This document shows, in pieces, positions 13,601 to 24,704 of a DNA stretch of 64,000 nucleotides. The notes under the pieces were generated by a model. The model was not told the DNA's origin and made no database searches. It worked only from the letters and a program-made list of their open reading frames with translations. The position numbers and the translations under genes were made by a program. The stretch comes from Glutinoglossum americanum (lineage: Eukaryota > Ascomycota > Geoglossomycetes > Geoglossales > Geoglossaceae), in NCBI GenBank assembly GCA_020080175.1, contig JAGHQL010000073.1, forward strand, positions 54,155 to 118,154, given 5' to 3'. Positions within the stretch are counted from its first letter, which is position 1. The number at the start of each line of letters is the position of its first letter.

Positions 13601-16505
13601 GAAAGAAGTAATGCTGGTATTAACAACACCACACCGGTCACCGCCACACGGGTGCCAAACGATTAGAATTCACATCAGCGCCAGCACCACCAACTCTCTC
13701 TAGCCTGTCACGAGCGGAGCTCATGAACGGATACAGATAAACCCACCGACAGACAAGATATTGCCAGGAGAGGGAAGGAGTCGTCAATACGACCCAGACA
13801 ATCCATCTAGACGCCCACATAGTCGCGCGCACAAAACAAAGCGCATCCCGAACCCAACCCACAACCGCCTGCCTCCCCCAGCCCCTAACACAACCGCAAC
13901 CCACCGCGACACGCCTCTAATGCCCCAACACCACCAGTCACCCAACCCCAAAAAGCGCTCGTCATCCTCTACTCAACTTACCGCCTGCGAAAAAGCTAGC
14001 TCGCGGCTCCGACACCCGCCTTAACGCCCGCACCGACACACCGTCGCACAGGCACCGCCGACGCCCGCATCCGCGATGCCAAAGATGAAATCCAGCCCGC
14101 GGACAAACGCAGAGACGCGGTGCCAGCCCCAACACCGCCGCCGGCGCGCCGCGACCGGACTCTGGAGCTAGGCGGCGCGCGCGAAGGGCATTTCCGCCAT
14201 CTCTCCCAGCCGCGGGGGTCGCGAGCGGTCACTTCGCCACGACGTCACGGATCACCACGCAGCAGTGGTGAGCCGGGAGACGCCATCCCTCGAGCCACGC
14301 GCGACTGGCGTCGTTGGCGCCTCGTGGCTGCTACGAAATGCTCTCTCTCCGGATACGCCATGTCGTGGGGAGGAGAGGTTCGGGCTGCGTTTCGGTGTTT
14401 TCTGTTGGGCGGCGAGATGCTGCGATTTTGGCCTCGGTGGGGCGGCTTCATCGCCGTAGCTGGCCTTGAGGCTTCTGTTCGGGAGCGGGGAGGTCTTTGC
14501 TATCGAGCGGTCGGTCTTGTCGTCCGGCCAAATCACTCACGATCGGATGCCTTTGCTGCGGTCTTGTTGATGGCTTGTTCGTCATGGCCGTTGTTTTGGT
14601 TGGAGCTCTGGTCACTTTTTTGTCCCCTTTCGGAGAGACTGCTTTCGTAGAGCCTGTGGCTTGGACTACTTTTTTCGTTGGTGGTTGTCGTACCACGTCT
14701 AGTAGTGGGAGTGCTCGATGTTGGGCTCCCCTATCTCGACTTGACTAGGGCTGTTAGTGGATAGTTGGTCGGATGTTGGGGCTGGGTCTTGTTGCATCCT
14801 ATAATTTGTCTAAACTAGAGGTGATATTGAGTCATCAGGAGATATTGGGATGGCAAGTTTGCATGCCTAGTGCGGTGGGGGTTGGTCATTCCTTAGCTAC
14901 GATTAGTGCTTACGGCCTTCAATATACCAATTATATTTTGCTGCTAGCAAGCTAAATCTCCTCACGGATGACCTCTGTCACAATTCCTATCGTGACGGGA
15001 TTGCCCTGATTTGCAAGTCAAGCCGGCAACCCAGTGGTGGCCATCAACGTGTTTCTATTATCGTCCTCACCTCCGACGTCTAGGGTCGCAGACGGATATC
15101 CGTAGAACTCTAGGGGATTGTGGTCATGTGGGTGGGTTCGGCACTAGGATGGGAGCCTGCGATCGACGCTTTGGGGGGGGATTGGAGGCCCACAATATCC
15201 CTTAGGACAGAATCTTATGCATGGGAGACAGCCGGGATGGAGACGGGGGAGGATTCCTTCGGGCATTGGGGGAATGCGCAGCAGGCGGGGCACAGAACCA
15301 GCAATGAGCAGTGAGCAATGACGACTGTCTCGCAATCTGCTCTTAGCTCTGACTGCCCCCCTGTCTGCCTTCCTATCGGTGATACATTCGCATCCAGGTT
15401 GGATAGCACTATTGTACCGCCATCCTGGTCCGCTGTTCCGCCCCCCTTTCGCCGAACCCCTTTGGGAATAGGGTGCTGAAATGTCTGTGCCATTGTAGCA
15501 GGCAGTCATCGCCGGTATCGTCGTCGCTCGTCACGCTGCCATTCGCTGCGAATACCGAGCGCCTGAATGTTGGTTCGGGTGCGTGGGTTTCGGCATTGTC
15601 AAGGTGATCAGGCAGAGCCGAGGCAGTGAGACCGGCAGTAACAGGTGGTGGAAAAGAAAGGATGAATTTCTTCTGCTGGCGACCGAAACTGTAAAGAAAC
15701 TGTATAGGCGCCGGTGGCTTTGGCGCACGCGACGCAACCTGGGGATTATTTGTCTGGGCTGTGACAACAGATCGACAAATCAACTTATCAAAGGCAGAAG
15801 CATTTCAGAGTTACGTCATCGTTCATGCGTTGAAAGTCGCAAGAGAAAAGGATTGAGCGAATGGGAAGGGGAGGGCGGAGTTGAGTTTGACATTGCAACT
15901 GCGTCGATGAAATGTCTGTCCCCTGCCAGCCTGCACGCTTTCCCCGTCTCCCGAACGTCCCGCGCATTAGCGTGGGAGCTCGCACCAATCCAAAGTCAAT
16001 CGCTCGGCCGAGCATAAATTACCATCGGCTAGAGTGCTAACCAGCCTCGGCGACCGGGGCAAAGGGAGGATTTCGTTGGTCTACAGGCGCACTGCGGAAT
16101 TAATGTGGCGTCTTAATGCTTGAAGTCGCCAGGGATGCGCGAGTGTCTTGCTCTGTGAGAGTGAGCCTCGCGTGGGGACGTGTATACGCTAGTTAAGCTT
16201 GGCTCGGTGCTGCGGTTCAAGGTACCTTTCCCCTCATGTCGTCCCATGGCACTGCCACTCTTTTACGCGTCTTGCGACGAGGATTCTAAAAATAAGGGGT
16301 GGAGGAGAGCGGGTCGTATCGATATCGAGATGGTTACCGGAGGGACTTATAAATCACGGTGGAAGGCCTTATCGGAGAAAGGAAAAAAAATCATCAACCA
16401 CTATCCGGCGACGACTCTAATTCATCTTTCTCGACTCTTTTTCCTATCAACCTAATAAAAGAAAACCAATATTCCATCCTCTCTTTATTCTCAAGCGAAA
16501 CGACA
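10659..16505. other. Intergenic stretch, no supported gene
   Basis: There are many overlapping short frames on both strands. Positions 13750-14750 are GC-rich, with open frames in several registers at once and Pro/Arg/Ser-rich translations, as expected from base composition. No domain, consistent intron set or homologue is recognised. A decayed gene in the GC-rich part cannot be excluded. Confidence 0.45.
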
Positions 16506-18098
16506 ATGGCGACGACTGCCACCTGGAACCCCTATCGCGTCCTCGCCGTCGACCCAGACTCCACCGACTTCACCTGCATTGGCTATGCACCGAGCAAAGG
16601 CCGCCGCTGTCACAACCGCATCCACAGGGATAACCGAGGCGCTGCGTCCCTTCTCCTCGCCCGAATCGCGACAACGAGCCCACGACAGACAGACGTAATC
16701 CAGAGGTATCTGCAGGAGTTGGCCCCGATACTTTTGTGTAAACAGTTTCACCGGCCTCAGGCGGGGGGGATCATTGAGAGGTGGAAGGGAGAGGTTAGGG
16801 CGTTAGGTTCTGTGGGTCAGCCGGTCATTGAGCCGCTGCCCGCACGGAATCCTTCGTATCTTGGAGTAGGTGGGATGGTGCCGGTAACATGGAGGTTTGC
16901 ACCTCTGCCAGCTCCTCCTCAGGTACGATCCATCGCTCCCAGCCCACAGCCAGCAACGCGCAACACCACTCCCTCCGGTCCGGTAACTCCTCTACGAGCA
17001 CGACCCAATGCCACCAATCCGCCTCCAATAGAGCAACACACACCGGTCCCCAGACAGGCAGCCATCCCACTCACGCAACCGCACCGCACTCTGCCCTCTG
17101 TCCAGGCAACCCCTCGCCAGGAAAGGTCCAACGCCCCGAGTCCAGCACCAGCACCAGCACCAGCACCAGCACCAGCACCAGCACCAACACCACGCCCCAC
17201 CCCTACCCCCAGCAGAACCTCACACGCCATGATCCCCCGCTTCGACCCCTACACCACCCTTTCCGTAGCCCCCGAGACCCGCGGCTTCACCTGCATTGGC
17301 CGCTCCACCCGGTCTGGCACCCGCTGCAACAAGCACATTCACAGCGACGACCGGATCGCGGCATGTTCACTCCTAGACTGCATGGCAGCGAGGTCGTTCT
17401 CAGCGGGCAGGCTGAGGGCGTTGTTAGAGTCGCTCGCGCCCTTGGTGTTGTGTACGAAAAGGCACCACCAGGGTCAAGCGTCGGCGATGGTTGAAAGTTG
17501 GTTGGGTATGATTGACGACATGGTCGTGGAGGAGGAGATGCGGAGGAGGAGAGCGGCGAATTCCAGGGCGCGCGGTCGCAGACAAGTAGAGGAGGAGAAC
17601 GATGAGAGCGAGAGCAGCAGCAGCAATGACAACGGGGAGGAGAGCAACGAGAGCGAGAGCAGCAACAACGGTAACGAAGATGAAAGCGACGAAAGCTGGA
17701 GCAACAACGATGATACCGACGATGGCGACGACGACGACGACGACGACAATGGCGATAACCCCAACACCAACCCCTTACCTCCCATCGCCTCCCCCCCACC
17801 CCAGGGCCCGCTCTCCCCGCGCCCAGAAGACATCTCCCTCCCATCCTCCAGCCCCCCCCTCACCCGCCCCACCACTCCCACCCGGCGCACCGTAACCCGC
17901 CGCCCCCACCCCCCCACCGACGAATGTCCCATGTGCCACGAGCCCTGGGGCGTCCCCAACCCCGAGGACCTCGTCTGGTGCCGGGCGCAGTGCGGGCAGA
18001 ACTTCCACAGGGAATGCATGGACGGGTGGGCGGCGGCGAGGAGGGCGGGGGGGTGGGCGGTCGAGTGCGGGTATTGTCGCGTGGAGTGGGTGGACTGA
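16506..18098 (+). CDS. Protein with duplicated CIG/RC-H module and C-terminal RING-like finger
   Basis: The chosen start is the ATG at 16506 (context cgacaATGgc), not an earlier in-frame ATG at 16359 that lies in an AT-rich leader; it gives 530 residues in one exon. Module A (residues 6-100) and module B (about 245-340) share the order PYR/TxLxVxPxxxxFTCIG, then G.RC.(N/K)xIH.D(N/D)R.AA.SLL, then L.xLAP.(L)LC...H. They are clearly a duplicated unit and are joined by a Pro/Ala/Thr-rich linker with a (PA)n run. After module B comes an acidic Ser/Asn/Asp-rich stretch, then a zinc finger in the last 60 residues. It runs CPMC, a WC..QC pair, FHRECMDGW and ECGYC, a RING-type order of eight Cys/His ligands. 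RING proteins usually act as E3 ubiquitin ligases, so that role is an inference. Function of the duplicated module is unknown to me. Confidence 0.8.
   Translation: MATTATWNPYRVLAVDPDSTDFTCIGYAPSKGRRCHNRIHRDNRGAASLLLARIATTSPRQTDVIQRYLQELAPILLCKQFHRPQAGGIIERWKGEVRALGSVGQPVIEPLPARNPSYLGVGGMVPVTWRFAPLPAPPQVRSIAPSPQPATRNTTPSGPVTPLRARPNATNPPPIEQHTPVPRQAAIPLTQPHRTLPSVQATPRQERSNAPSPAPAPAPAPAPAPAPTPRPTPTPSRTSHAMIPRFDPYTTLSVAPETRGFTCIGRSTRSGTRCNKHIHSDDRIAACSLLDCMAARSFSAGRLRALLESLAPLVLCTKRHHQGQASAMVESWLGMIDDMVVEEEMRRRRAANSRARGRRQVEEENDESESSSSNDNGEESNESESSNNGNEDESDESWSNNDDTDDGDDDDDDDNGDNPNTNPLPPIASPPPQGPLSPRPEDISLPSSSPPLTRPTTPTRRTVTRRPHPPTDECPMCHEPWGVPNPEDLVWCRAQCGQNFHRECMDGWAAARRAGGWAVECGYCRVEWVD
17144..17192 (+). 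repeat. GCACCA/CCAGCA microsatellite coding for Pro-Ala
   Basis: A short in-frame run of CCAGCA hexamers in the 16506-18098 gene encodes alternating Pro and Ala in the linker between the two modules. Such runs change length easily by slippage. Confidence 0.8.
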
Positions 18099-18707
18099 GC
18101 TGTGCTTCGCCGGGGGGGGGTACGCTCTGTTGTTGTGTTCATGGAGAGGTCCTGGTTTTTTTCTTTTAAATCGGCGTACTAAGTTCGGGCGTTTCCCTTC
18201 TAGATTTGGGTGGCGTTTTCGGCGCTTTTGGGTGGTTACTCTAATGATGCGTTTAAGTACGTGATTGATTGGGTATTGTTTTGTAGTTATTATTGGGTTT
18301 TGGGTCTGTTTAAATGCGTGGGCTCTTGGTTACATATTTGCTCAGAAATATAAATGCATCTTCTCTTTCTAGCACTCTGAAAACCCCGATCAATGGTTAG
18401 TGATAGATTAGCCTTAATTATGGGATTATTATGGGGCTAATAGAGTTGCCAAGTCTAGTTATTACTAAGAGCTGGCATAAAAGCTATACAAGCTCTTTCC
18501 CGAGCATAAAAACACTCCCGCGTATTTCTTGTGCATCCCCCGCGTATTTCCCAGCACCGCAGCCCTTGCATTCGGGAACGCCCTGCAGAAAGATGATGGG
18601 CTCTCTTCGCCCAACTGTTCTACCCTTGATGAGCGTCATACTGTTAATATCTACAGCCAAAATATATTTCCTTTTTTGCTTGTCCTAACTGTAATCTCGG
18701 CATGCAG
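18099..18707. other. Spacer, possibly with a 5' exon of the kinase gene
   Basis: A branch-like CTAACTG and the acceptor gcatgcag at 18707 suggest that the kinase gene has an upstream exon here. A candidate donor is gttaat near 18643 in the frame reading NCSTLDERHT. I could not fix the true start codon, so the upstream exon is left uncalled. Confidence 0.4.
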
Positions 18708-20897
18708 GATGATCGCGTTGAGGATGATCTCCTTGAGGATGATCTCGGCGATCTTCCTGCTTCCTCAATCACAACCATGGAATATGACCTCCGAACTATT
18801 GACGAGGGGATGGCGGAGTCCTTCCCGAAACTTCGGTCGAATGCGACGGAATATACAGATTTAGATGTTGAGCGGGTGTCGGAACTACTGAGATGGATGG
18901 ATCACGAGACATGGAGTCATGTCCCCCGGCTGTATATCGTCCTCCACAGAATTGGATATTTGAATTTGCTTAATGACTTCATCGCGCTGCGTATCACTGA
19001 TTTCTGGTTTCCCTTCACCCAATTAACCCTCCCAAGCCTTCTCGGACCATCGGACCAGATCGCTTTCCTGCAACAGCAGCAATGTGTTCTTACTAAGGCG
19101 ACGCATCTCGAAAGAGACGATTCGGGAGAGCATAGGCATTTCTCGGACAGGGAGCATATACCATTCCAATCGAAAGCCATCCTGGGCACTGGAGGTTTCA
19201 GCCAAGTTGAGAAGGTGGTTAGCTTGATAAGCTTTAGGGAGTATGCGAGGAAACTCATTTACCGAAAGAAGGCCTTTGGGGAGTTTCAGCAGAGCATGCC
19301 CGACTTTGAGCGAGAGCTGAAGATACTGAAACGTGTGCGCCATCGCCATATCGTTGAGCTCGTTGGGAGCTATACGGACCCGAAGTACGCCGCCTTGATT
19401 ATGTCACTAGTTGCCGATTGCGACTTGTCGCAGTTTCTCACGGAGGCATCTTCCTCTGCAAATTCGATGTCATTGATGCGGACTTTTTTCGGCTGCTTGG
19501 CCACCGCACTTTCGTACCTGCACGATTTGTCCATCCGCCACAAGGACATCAAACCATCTAATTTCCTTGTGAAAGATGGCACCGTATTGTTAACTGATTT
19601 TGGCCTTTCACTTGATTGTAGTGATCTGACGCGTAGCACGACGGAGGGTCTGACCCCTCTCACTCGGCGGTACTGCACTCCAGAGGTCGCCGGATATTCG
19701 CCACGCAATTACTCCTCAGATACTGGTCTTTGGGGTGTGTATTCTTGGAGATGACGAACATCCTTAAAGGTAAATCATTGGATGACATGAAATCCTTTCT
19801 CGAGTCAAACGGGTCGCAGACGGCAATGTATTGGAGCAATCCCGCGGGGACTAAGCAATGGGTTACCAAACTTAAGAGGTCCGCTGGAAAGGAGGCCAAC
19901 AATTCACCACTAATGTGGATTAAAAAGATGCTGATGCATAACCGGGAAAAGCGCCCGACGGCGAGAGTGTTAGTGATGGAGATTGTTAATGAAGGATCTG
20001 CCTCGGACAAGGCCGGGGAATTCTGTGGAATCTGTTGCAGAATGGACGACGAACCTAGCTATCTCGATAGTGGATCTGGCGCTACCAGCCAGGCACTCTC
20101 CCGAGATTCGGATCTAACCCCTTCGGATACCGTCCCACCTAGTGTCGAGTCGGCTATATCACGCCCGCCCCCTCTTTCGAACACTGGCCCTGGTGAGCCC
20201 CCAGGGCGGCATTGTCTAGTGCCAGTGAGACTAGACTAACAAATGTCCTAGATGCCCTCCACAACGTGTTCGCGGGCCTAAGGATAGAGCAGGTACCGTC
20301 GGCCAAGATCTCCACTCAAAGTTATTGCCCTAACAACCACGCGCAGGCCAAATATTTCATTTTGAGATCCACCAGCGAAATGGACATCGAATCGAGCGTT
20401 GCCCATGGCGTTTGGGTATCGAGCAGACGCGTCAACGTGATCTTAGACCGAGCTCTCTCTGAGGCTGGCGGATCAGTCATATTATTCTTCTCTGTTGTAG
20501 GAAGGTTGGTACGGCGAATCCGCCCCTTGAAAATCTGACGCTGACTCGGAAAACAGTAAGGAGTTCTGTGGTGTCGCGGAGATGACTAGCTCTGTCGATT
20601 ATGACAATACGGATGAGCATTGGACTGAGGACCTGTGACAGGGGTAAGTCTCTTGTTATACTTTGTTAGCCTGACATGCGCTGACAGCGGGCCTTTACTC
20701 AAAGGCGGTTCACCCTCAACTGGGTATCTTGGGCTGTAGTCGGTTTCGACCAGGTCAGACATCTAAGGGTTAAGGAGGGCGAGAGCGAGTTGTCGGTGGT
20801 GTCGTGTTTCGATGGGACGCAGATCTGCGCGGCCTCTGGGCGAGAGATGTTGAGGATATTTAGTGCGAATACCCCTGGGGGGGTTGGTAATCTTTAG
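18708..20897 (+). pseudogene. Protein kinase-YTH domain fusion, broken by a frameshift and a nonsense codon
   Basis: The kinase part shows the Gly loop LGTGGFSQV, a lysine in ARKLI, the catalytic loop RHKDIKPSNF (HKD rather than HRD), TDFG and TPEV. In subdomain IX the expected DIWSLGCVFLEM is broken by one missing base near 19722: the frame leaves at SSD and resumes at 19730 as LGCVFLEM. The kinase tail (to SNTGP) is joined by a clean phase-1 intron, 20193-20251 (gtgagc donor, gactaac branch, ctag acceptor), to a YTH domain. That domain shows YFILRSTSEMDIESSV, HGVWVSS, ILFFSVVGS, KEFCGVAEM, RFTLNW and EMLRIF. Further introns are 20505-20556 and 20644-20704. A TGA at 20636-20638 stands where YTH domains have the third cage tryptophan. 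YTH proteins read N6-methyladenosine in RNA. With two lesions the gene is probably dead, unless both are base-call errors. Confidence 0.75.
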
Positions 20898-21200
20898 GGA
20901 ACACGGCCGGAGGAAATTCATGGAGTTCTAGTACAGTTGGAGCATTGTCTATAAATGTCCAAACATAGCTCGGGATAATCGGGGCGGATGAGAATACTAT
21001 GTTTGGCCGGTAATACAGTCTACCGTGGTTACGCAATGGCTAATTTCCCATTCAACAACTTATGATACCGAATCAACGCACCAATTATCCCGAGGAATTA
21101 CCATAGCTCCCGTATGGGCTAGTGTATATTTCTAGATAGTGACTCCAATATGGCGGGGTCTAGAACAGGTTTGTCGAGAAAAGCTGCAGTTTGCAAAGCA
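20898..21200. other. Short convergent spacer
   Basis: Sequence between the ends of the kinase-YTH gene (plus) and the HET pseudogene (minus). No feature seen. Confidence 0.4.
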
Positions 21201-22684
21201 ACATCACACAACAGTAATGACAACATCATCTTGAACCTCTTTAACCGACCACTTACCCTCCACGCCGGCCCTCCAAGACTCCCTCAATAACCCTATCCAC
21301 TCGTACACATGACCCAAATCATTCATGCATCTTAACACGAGATACTGACGATTATGAATCTCACCGCCCACCGCCTGGTCGGGTGAAAAGCTCAAACAGA
21401 AAATAGCCGCTCCGTCGGCAACATGTCCGATACCGTTCTCGCCAAGGCGGTAATCCGACGCAAAAAGAGCCTGATCCCACCAGTTTCGTTGGGCTTTTCG
21501 ATAGTATAGCTGGAGGAATCACTAGAGTATCACGGAGTCGCCGGGTATAGACGGCAAGAGAGTACGAGCCGTCCCGCCAGCAGTTCGCTAGTAGGATCGG
21601 TGCCCGCCAGCGTGCGCATACTCTGGCATGTTCTGGCAGCTAGCCTTCGTAGAGACAGATGTCCAGGATCAAGTGGGAGCGCGCTGCTCGGCGGGCCGGC
21701 CGCGGGCAGGTTCGTTCGTTTGCTAGAGCAAATCCTTGAGGATGCTATCTTCCCACAAGCCGGCTGGATACTTGCCAAGCCTATATCACTGCATCTGTTT
21801 AGCGACGCCAGAAAGCGCAGGAAAGATATCCGATCCTTGTGTCAAATTGAGGCTGGTGTATTCCGTGACCATGTAGTGCCAGCGGGGTATGAGTCGATCG
21901 ACATCATGGGAACTAAGCGTCCTGATGTGGTGCATTTGTGATAAGTGCTTCGGTTCTTTATGTCAACGTACGGGTTCCCAGGCCCGATGCCGGAGCACTC
22001 GCGGGTCAGCGTTTCGGCACACTCCCAGACCAATTCCTCTGGGCCAAAGTGGAGGACTCGGGGGGCGAGGAGCCGTTCTTGGTATACCCAGGCGCGTTGG
22101 AGCAACGGGAAGTCAGAGGGACGAGTGGTGCCGTGCGATCGATCCCAGTGACGAATCGGGCAGCGAACGTGGGTTTCGTAAGGCGTGTCGCCGCTGCTCC
22201 CAGATGTCAAAACGCGATGTTCGTTCGAAGCGTTTGCAAATAGCCCATCATAGTGATTTGCCGCTCTCGTCGCGGTCGAGGTAAAGAGCGAGTTCTCATA
22301 AATAGAGGCCATGTTTGTGGCCTCTTTGCGCCAGTCTTCGATATCATCTTGGAAGATGCAGAGAGAATCAGTTCAAATATAGCACGTGGCGAACTCGCGG
22401 GCTACGGTAATAGCATCTTGGAAGGTCTTTGGAAATGATGACCAAGGGATACCGCGTTGAAATTGCCGGATAGAGGCTTTCGTCGTGGTTATAGAGTGCG
22501 AACTGCCCCAGCAGTGGCTAAGGCAGACGTATGGCGCAGGTTTGCGCTTCTTTTCGTACAGTTTTATTTCTGGCGATAGCCTGCGATATGTAGCGCCCGT
22601 GTGGGAAGAGGGGTGATGGATAAAGTGAGAGAGTTGTAAAGGCTGTGGGAGTCTATACAACGATGGAGCCACGACAAAGCGCAA
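21201..22684 (-). pseudogene. HET-domain (heterokaryon incompatibility) gene with several nonsense codons
   Basis: The HET domain is clear: PYVCLSHCWGSS, then PKTFQDAITVAREFATCYI, then DSLCIFQDDIEDWRKEA, MASIYENSLFT, RAWVYQERLLAPRVLHFG and, after a probable intron, SDIFPALSGVAKQMQ, YPAGLWEDSILKDLL and RAPT.SW. HET proteins trigger programmed cell death on non-self recognition in filamentous ascomycetes. Stops interrupt the frame at 22373 (where YIWIDSL is expected), 21786, 21723 (LLW expected) and 21669 (PTWSW expected). Three of the four replace a conserved tryptophan (TGG to TGA or TAG) and the other fits CGA or CAA to TGA/TAA-type change, all G:C to A:T. That is the mark of RIP-like mutation. 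The C-terminal piece (21204-21395) is in another frame. The true start is unclear. Confidence 0.82.
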
Positions 22685-24704
22685 GACAAAGCCTTAGTGG
22701 GAGGCGTATCTCCGGAGATGTGGGTGGCCATCTCGACAGTGGGCCACTGAGATGGCTTTCCTGGTTGTAATAGTTACAATTGAATTGGTAACTAGGTATT
22801 ATAGCTAGGGAAGCCTTCGGTAATAGAATTCGATGTCGTTTCAAGACCAAATAACCGTAGACGTACCTGGTAGAGTGTAAAACTCAACCTCACTAGCCGC
22901 ACCGCCCTCTGATTTAAACTTCAGCCGCAAGCCGTTTGTGAAAGGCTCGTCAATATTCCGCTTCAATCGGATCTAGACCTGGACAAGTAGCGCCAAGGAG
23001 ACGCTAGATGTGAGTCCCTCTCGGAGTAATGAACACGCCCGACATCAGTTCTCCTAAAGAATATTGAACGTGGAACATGTCGTGCCTCACGAACTTGGGG
23101 TCGAACTCCCGGCGAAGAGGGCAGGATGGCCCCGCCTGGTCGGAGCCAGGATAGGAATAATCCATACCCCATGGAGTTGGAGCTGAAGTTGGTTAAGTAT
23201 ATTGTTGTGCGACAAGGTCTAAATGTCTCGTTCCTGAGAATTAAGCGGTGATGACATAATGCCCAAACGACAAATTAGCCCACCTTAACCCGCCAAGCGA
23301 GAAATCCCTTGCACCAGTTCGGTTTCCCATGTCCAAAAGAGGGGGCGGTTTTCGTGTTGGACTTATCTTCGACGTTGCTAAAAACGTTCTAAAAATCGAG
23401 TACCTGAAATCAACGCTTACGGGAATGGTTCGCCCTTGATCCTGATTTAATAATTTAAGAAGAGACGCGCTCCGACAAGGATTCCCTTTAAGCTTGTATA
23501 TCGTTGGCAAGCTGGGTCGGACGGCAGAGATATTAGAGCAAATTGCTTAGCACCGGGGACGGTAGTTTTCCGGCTATCAGGAACTGCTAAATAAGGTTGC
23601 GGTGGCAGTCCCAATTAACTAGGCTTGAAATACTGTCACGTGCCTTTAGAGCATAGCATGTATAAGCTATCGTAATTTGGGCTATATCTTGGCCGAGACC
23701 GTTATGGCTTGATTTGGTGGCAAGAACGGGCCGCCCTTTAGCCTTATCTGTTATAAGTTTAGGTCCAGCTATAACTATGATTATGTAAGTCTGTTGAGAA
23801 CCGCGGGCCAAAGCAGTCCCCGCCAACTAAAGCAGCACCAGCTTGTTCTTGAGATTTCGGCGCTATCACAACCGCCCGGCCAGCCATAGCACCAGGACCG
23901 CGCAGTCCGGAATCAATACTATAATACCAGATATTTCTTGCTTGGAAGCTGCTGCGATGGCGTAAAGGGGTCGATGAAGCTTCCTGTGGTGGGCCCGGTC
24001 GGAGAGGTTGCCGCCGCCAAAAGCGAACTTGGAATGGAAGTTACCACGGGCGGGCGCCAGATGGGCTATGGCTTCGCCAAGGATAGGGTTAACGCTAACT
24101 AAAGTGTAATGTCTAGAAAGGGGCATATCGGTCCGTAGAGCTACTGTAGCTTCAGCCCTGGGAACCCCGAGTCGCAACACAGGTAAGAACGGCTTACGCT
24201 TGCTGATATAGTGGTGGTGACAGGCTATTGACAGGCGTGACGATTTGCTGACGGCCCTAACGCCTGTACCCTAGAGGCCCCTGATCGGCATGTAGCACAA
24301 TGACTGGCAGCTGACAACGGACCCCTGGCGCCGCGCAGTCAGCGCTCGGTTACTCCCGAAAACAGCCCGACCTGCATCCAGCGGGCCGCTAGCTGCCAGT
24401 GCAGTGACAAAGTCGCCTCAACATCGCTGCGGAGACCCACGCTAATGACACCGCCGACGACTCGATGCAGTGCATGGCAGCGCTGCACCGTCACTCGGCG
24501 TAGGGACAAACAAATATGGCAAGTAGCGATGGCGATGCACCATCATCTGTCGCATCGCCATTATCCCCGATCACGCGGGGCACGCTTGCCGCTCCCCTTA
24601 ATGTCAATCCGGACAACACCAAGCTCCGCACCCCGACCTAGAACAAAACCTACCGCCTACCCCAAGACCTCCAAGAATTTCCCGAGAAACCAGATCCGCT
24701 CAAC
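22685..24704. other. Intergenic stretch, nothing recognised
   Basis: Only short frames without domains. It contains the upstream side of the HET pseudogene and the promoter side of the first UstYa gene. Confidence 0.45.

Noticed and set aside
13638-14748. Possible gene in the GC-rich stretch
   Set aside because: Open frames occur in most registers on both strands with Pro/Arg/Ser-rich products; no domain, splice pattern or preferred frame could be supported.
16359-16505. Upstream in-frame ATG for the RING-like protein
   Set aside because: The extra 49 residues come from AT-rich leader with no module homology, whereas the ATG at 16506 has a good context and starts just before module A.
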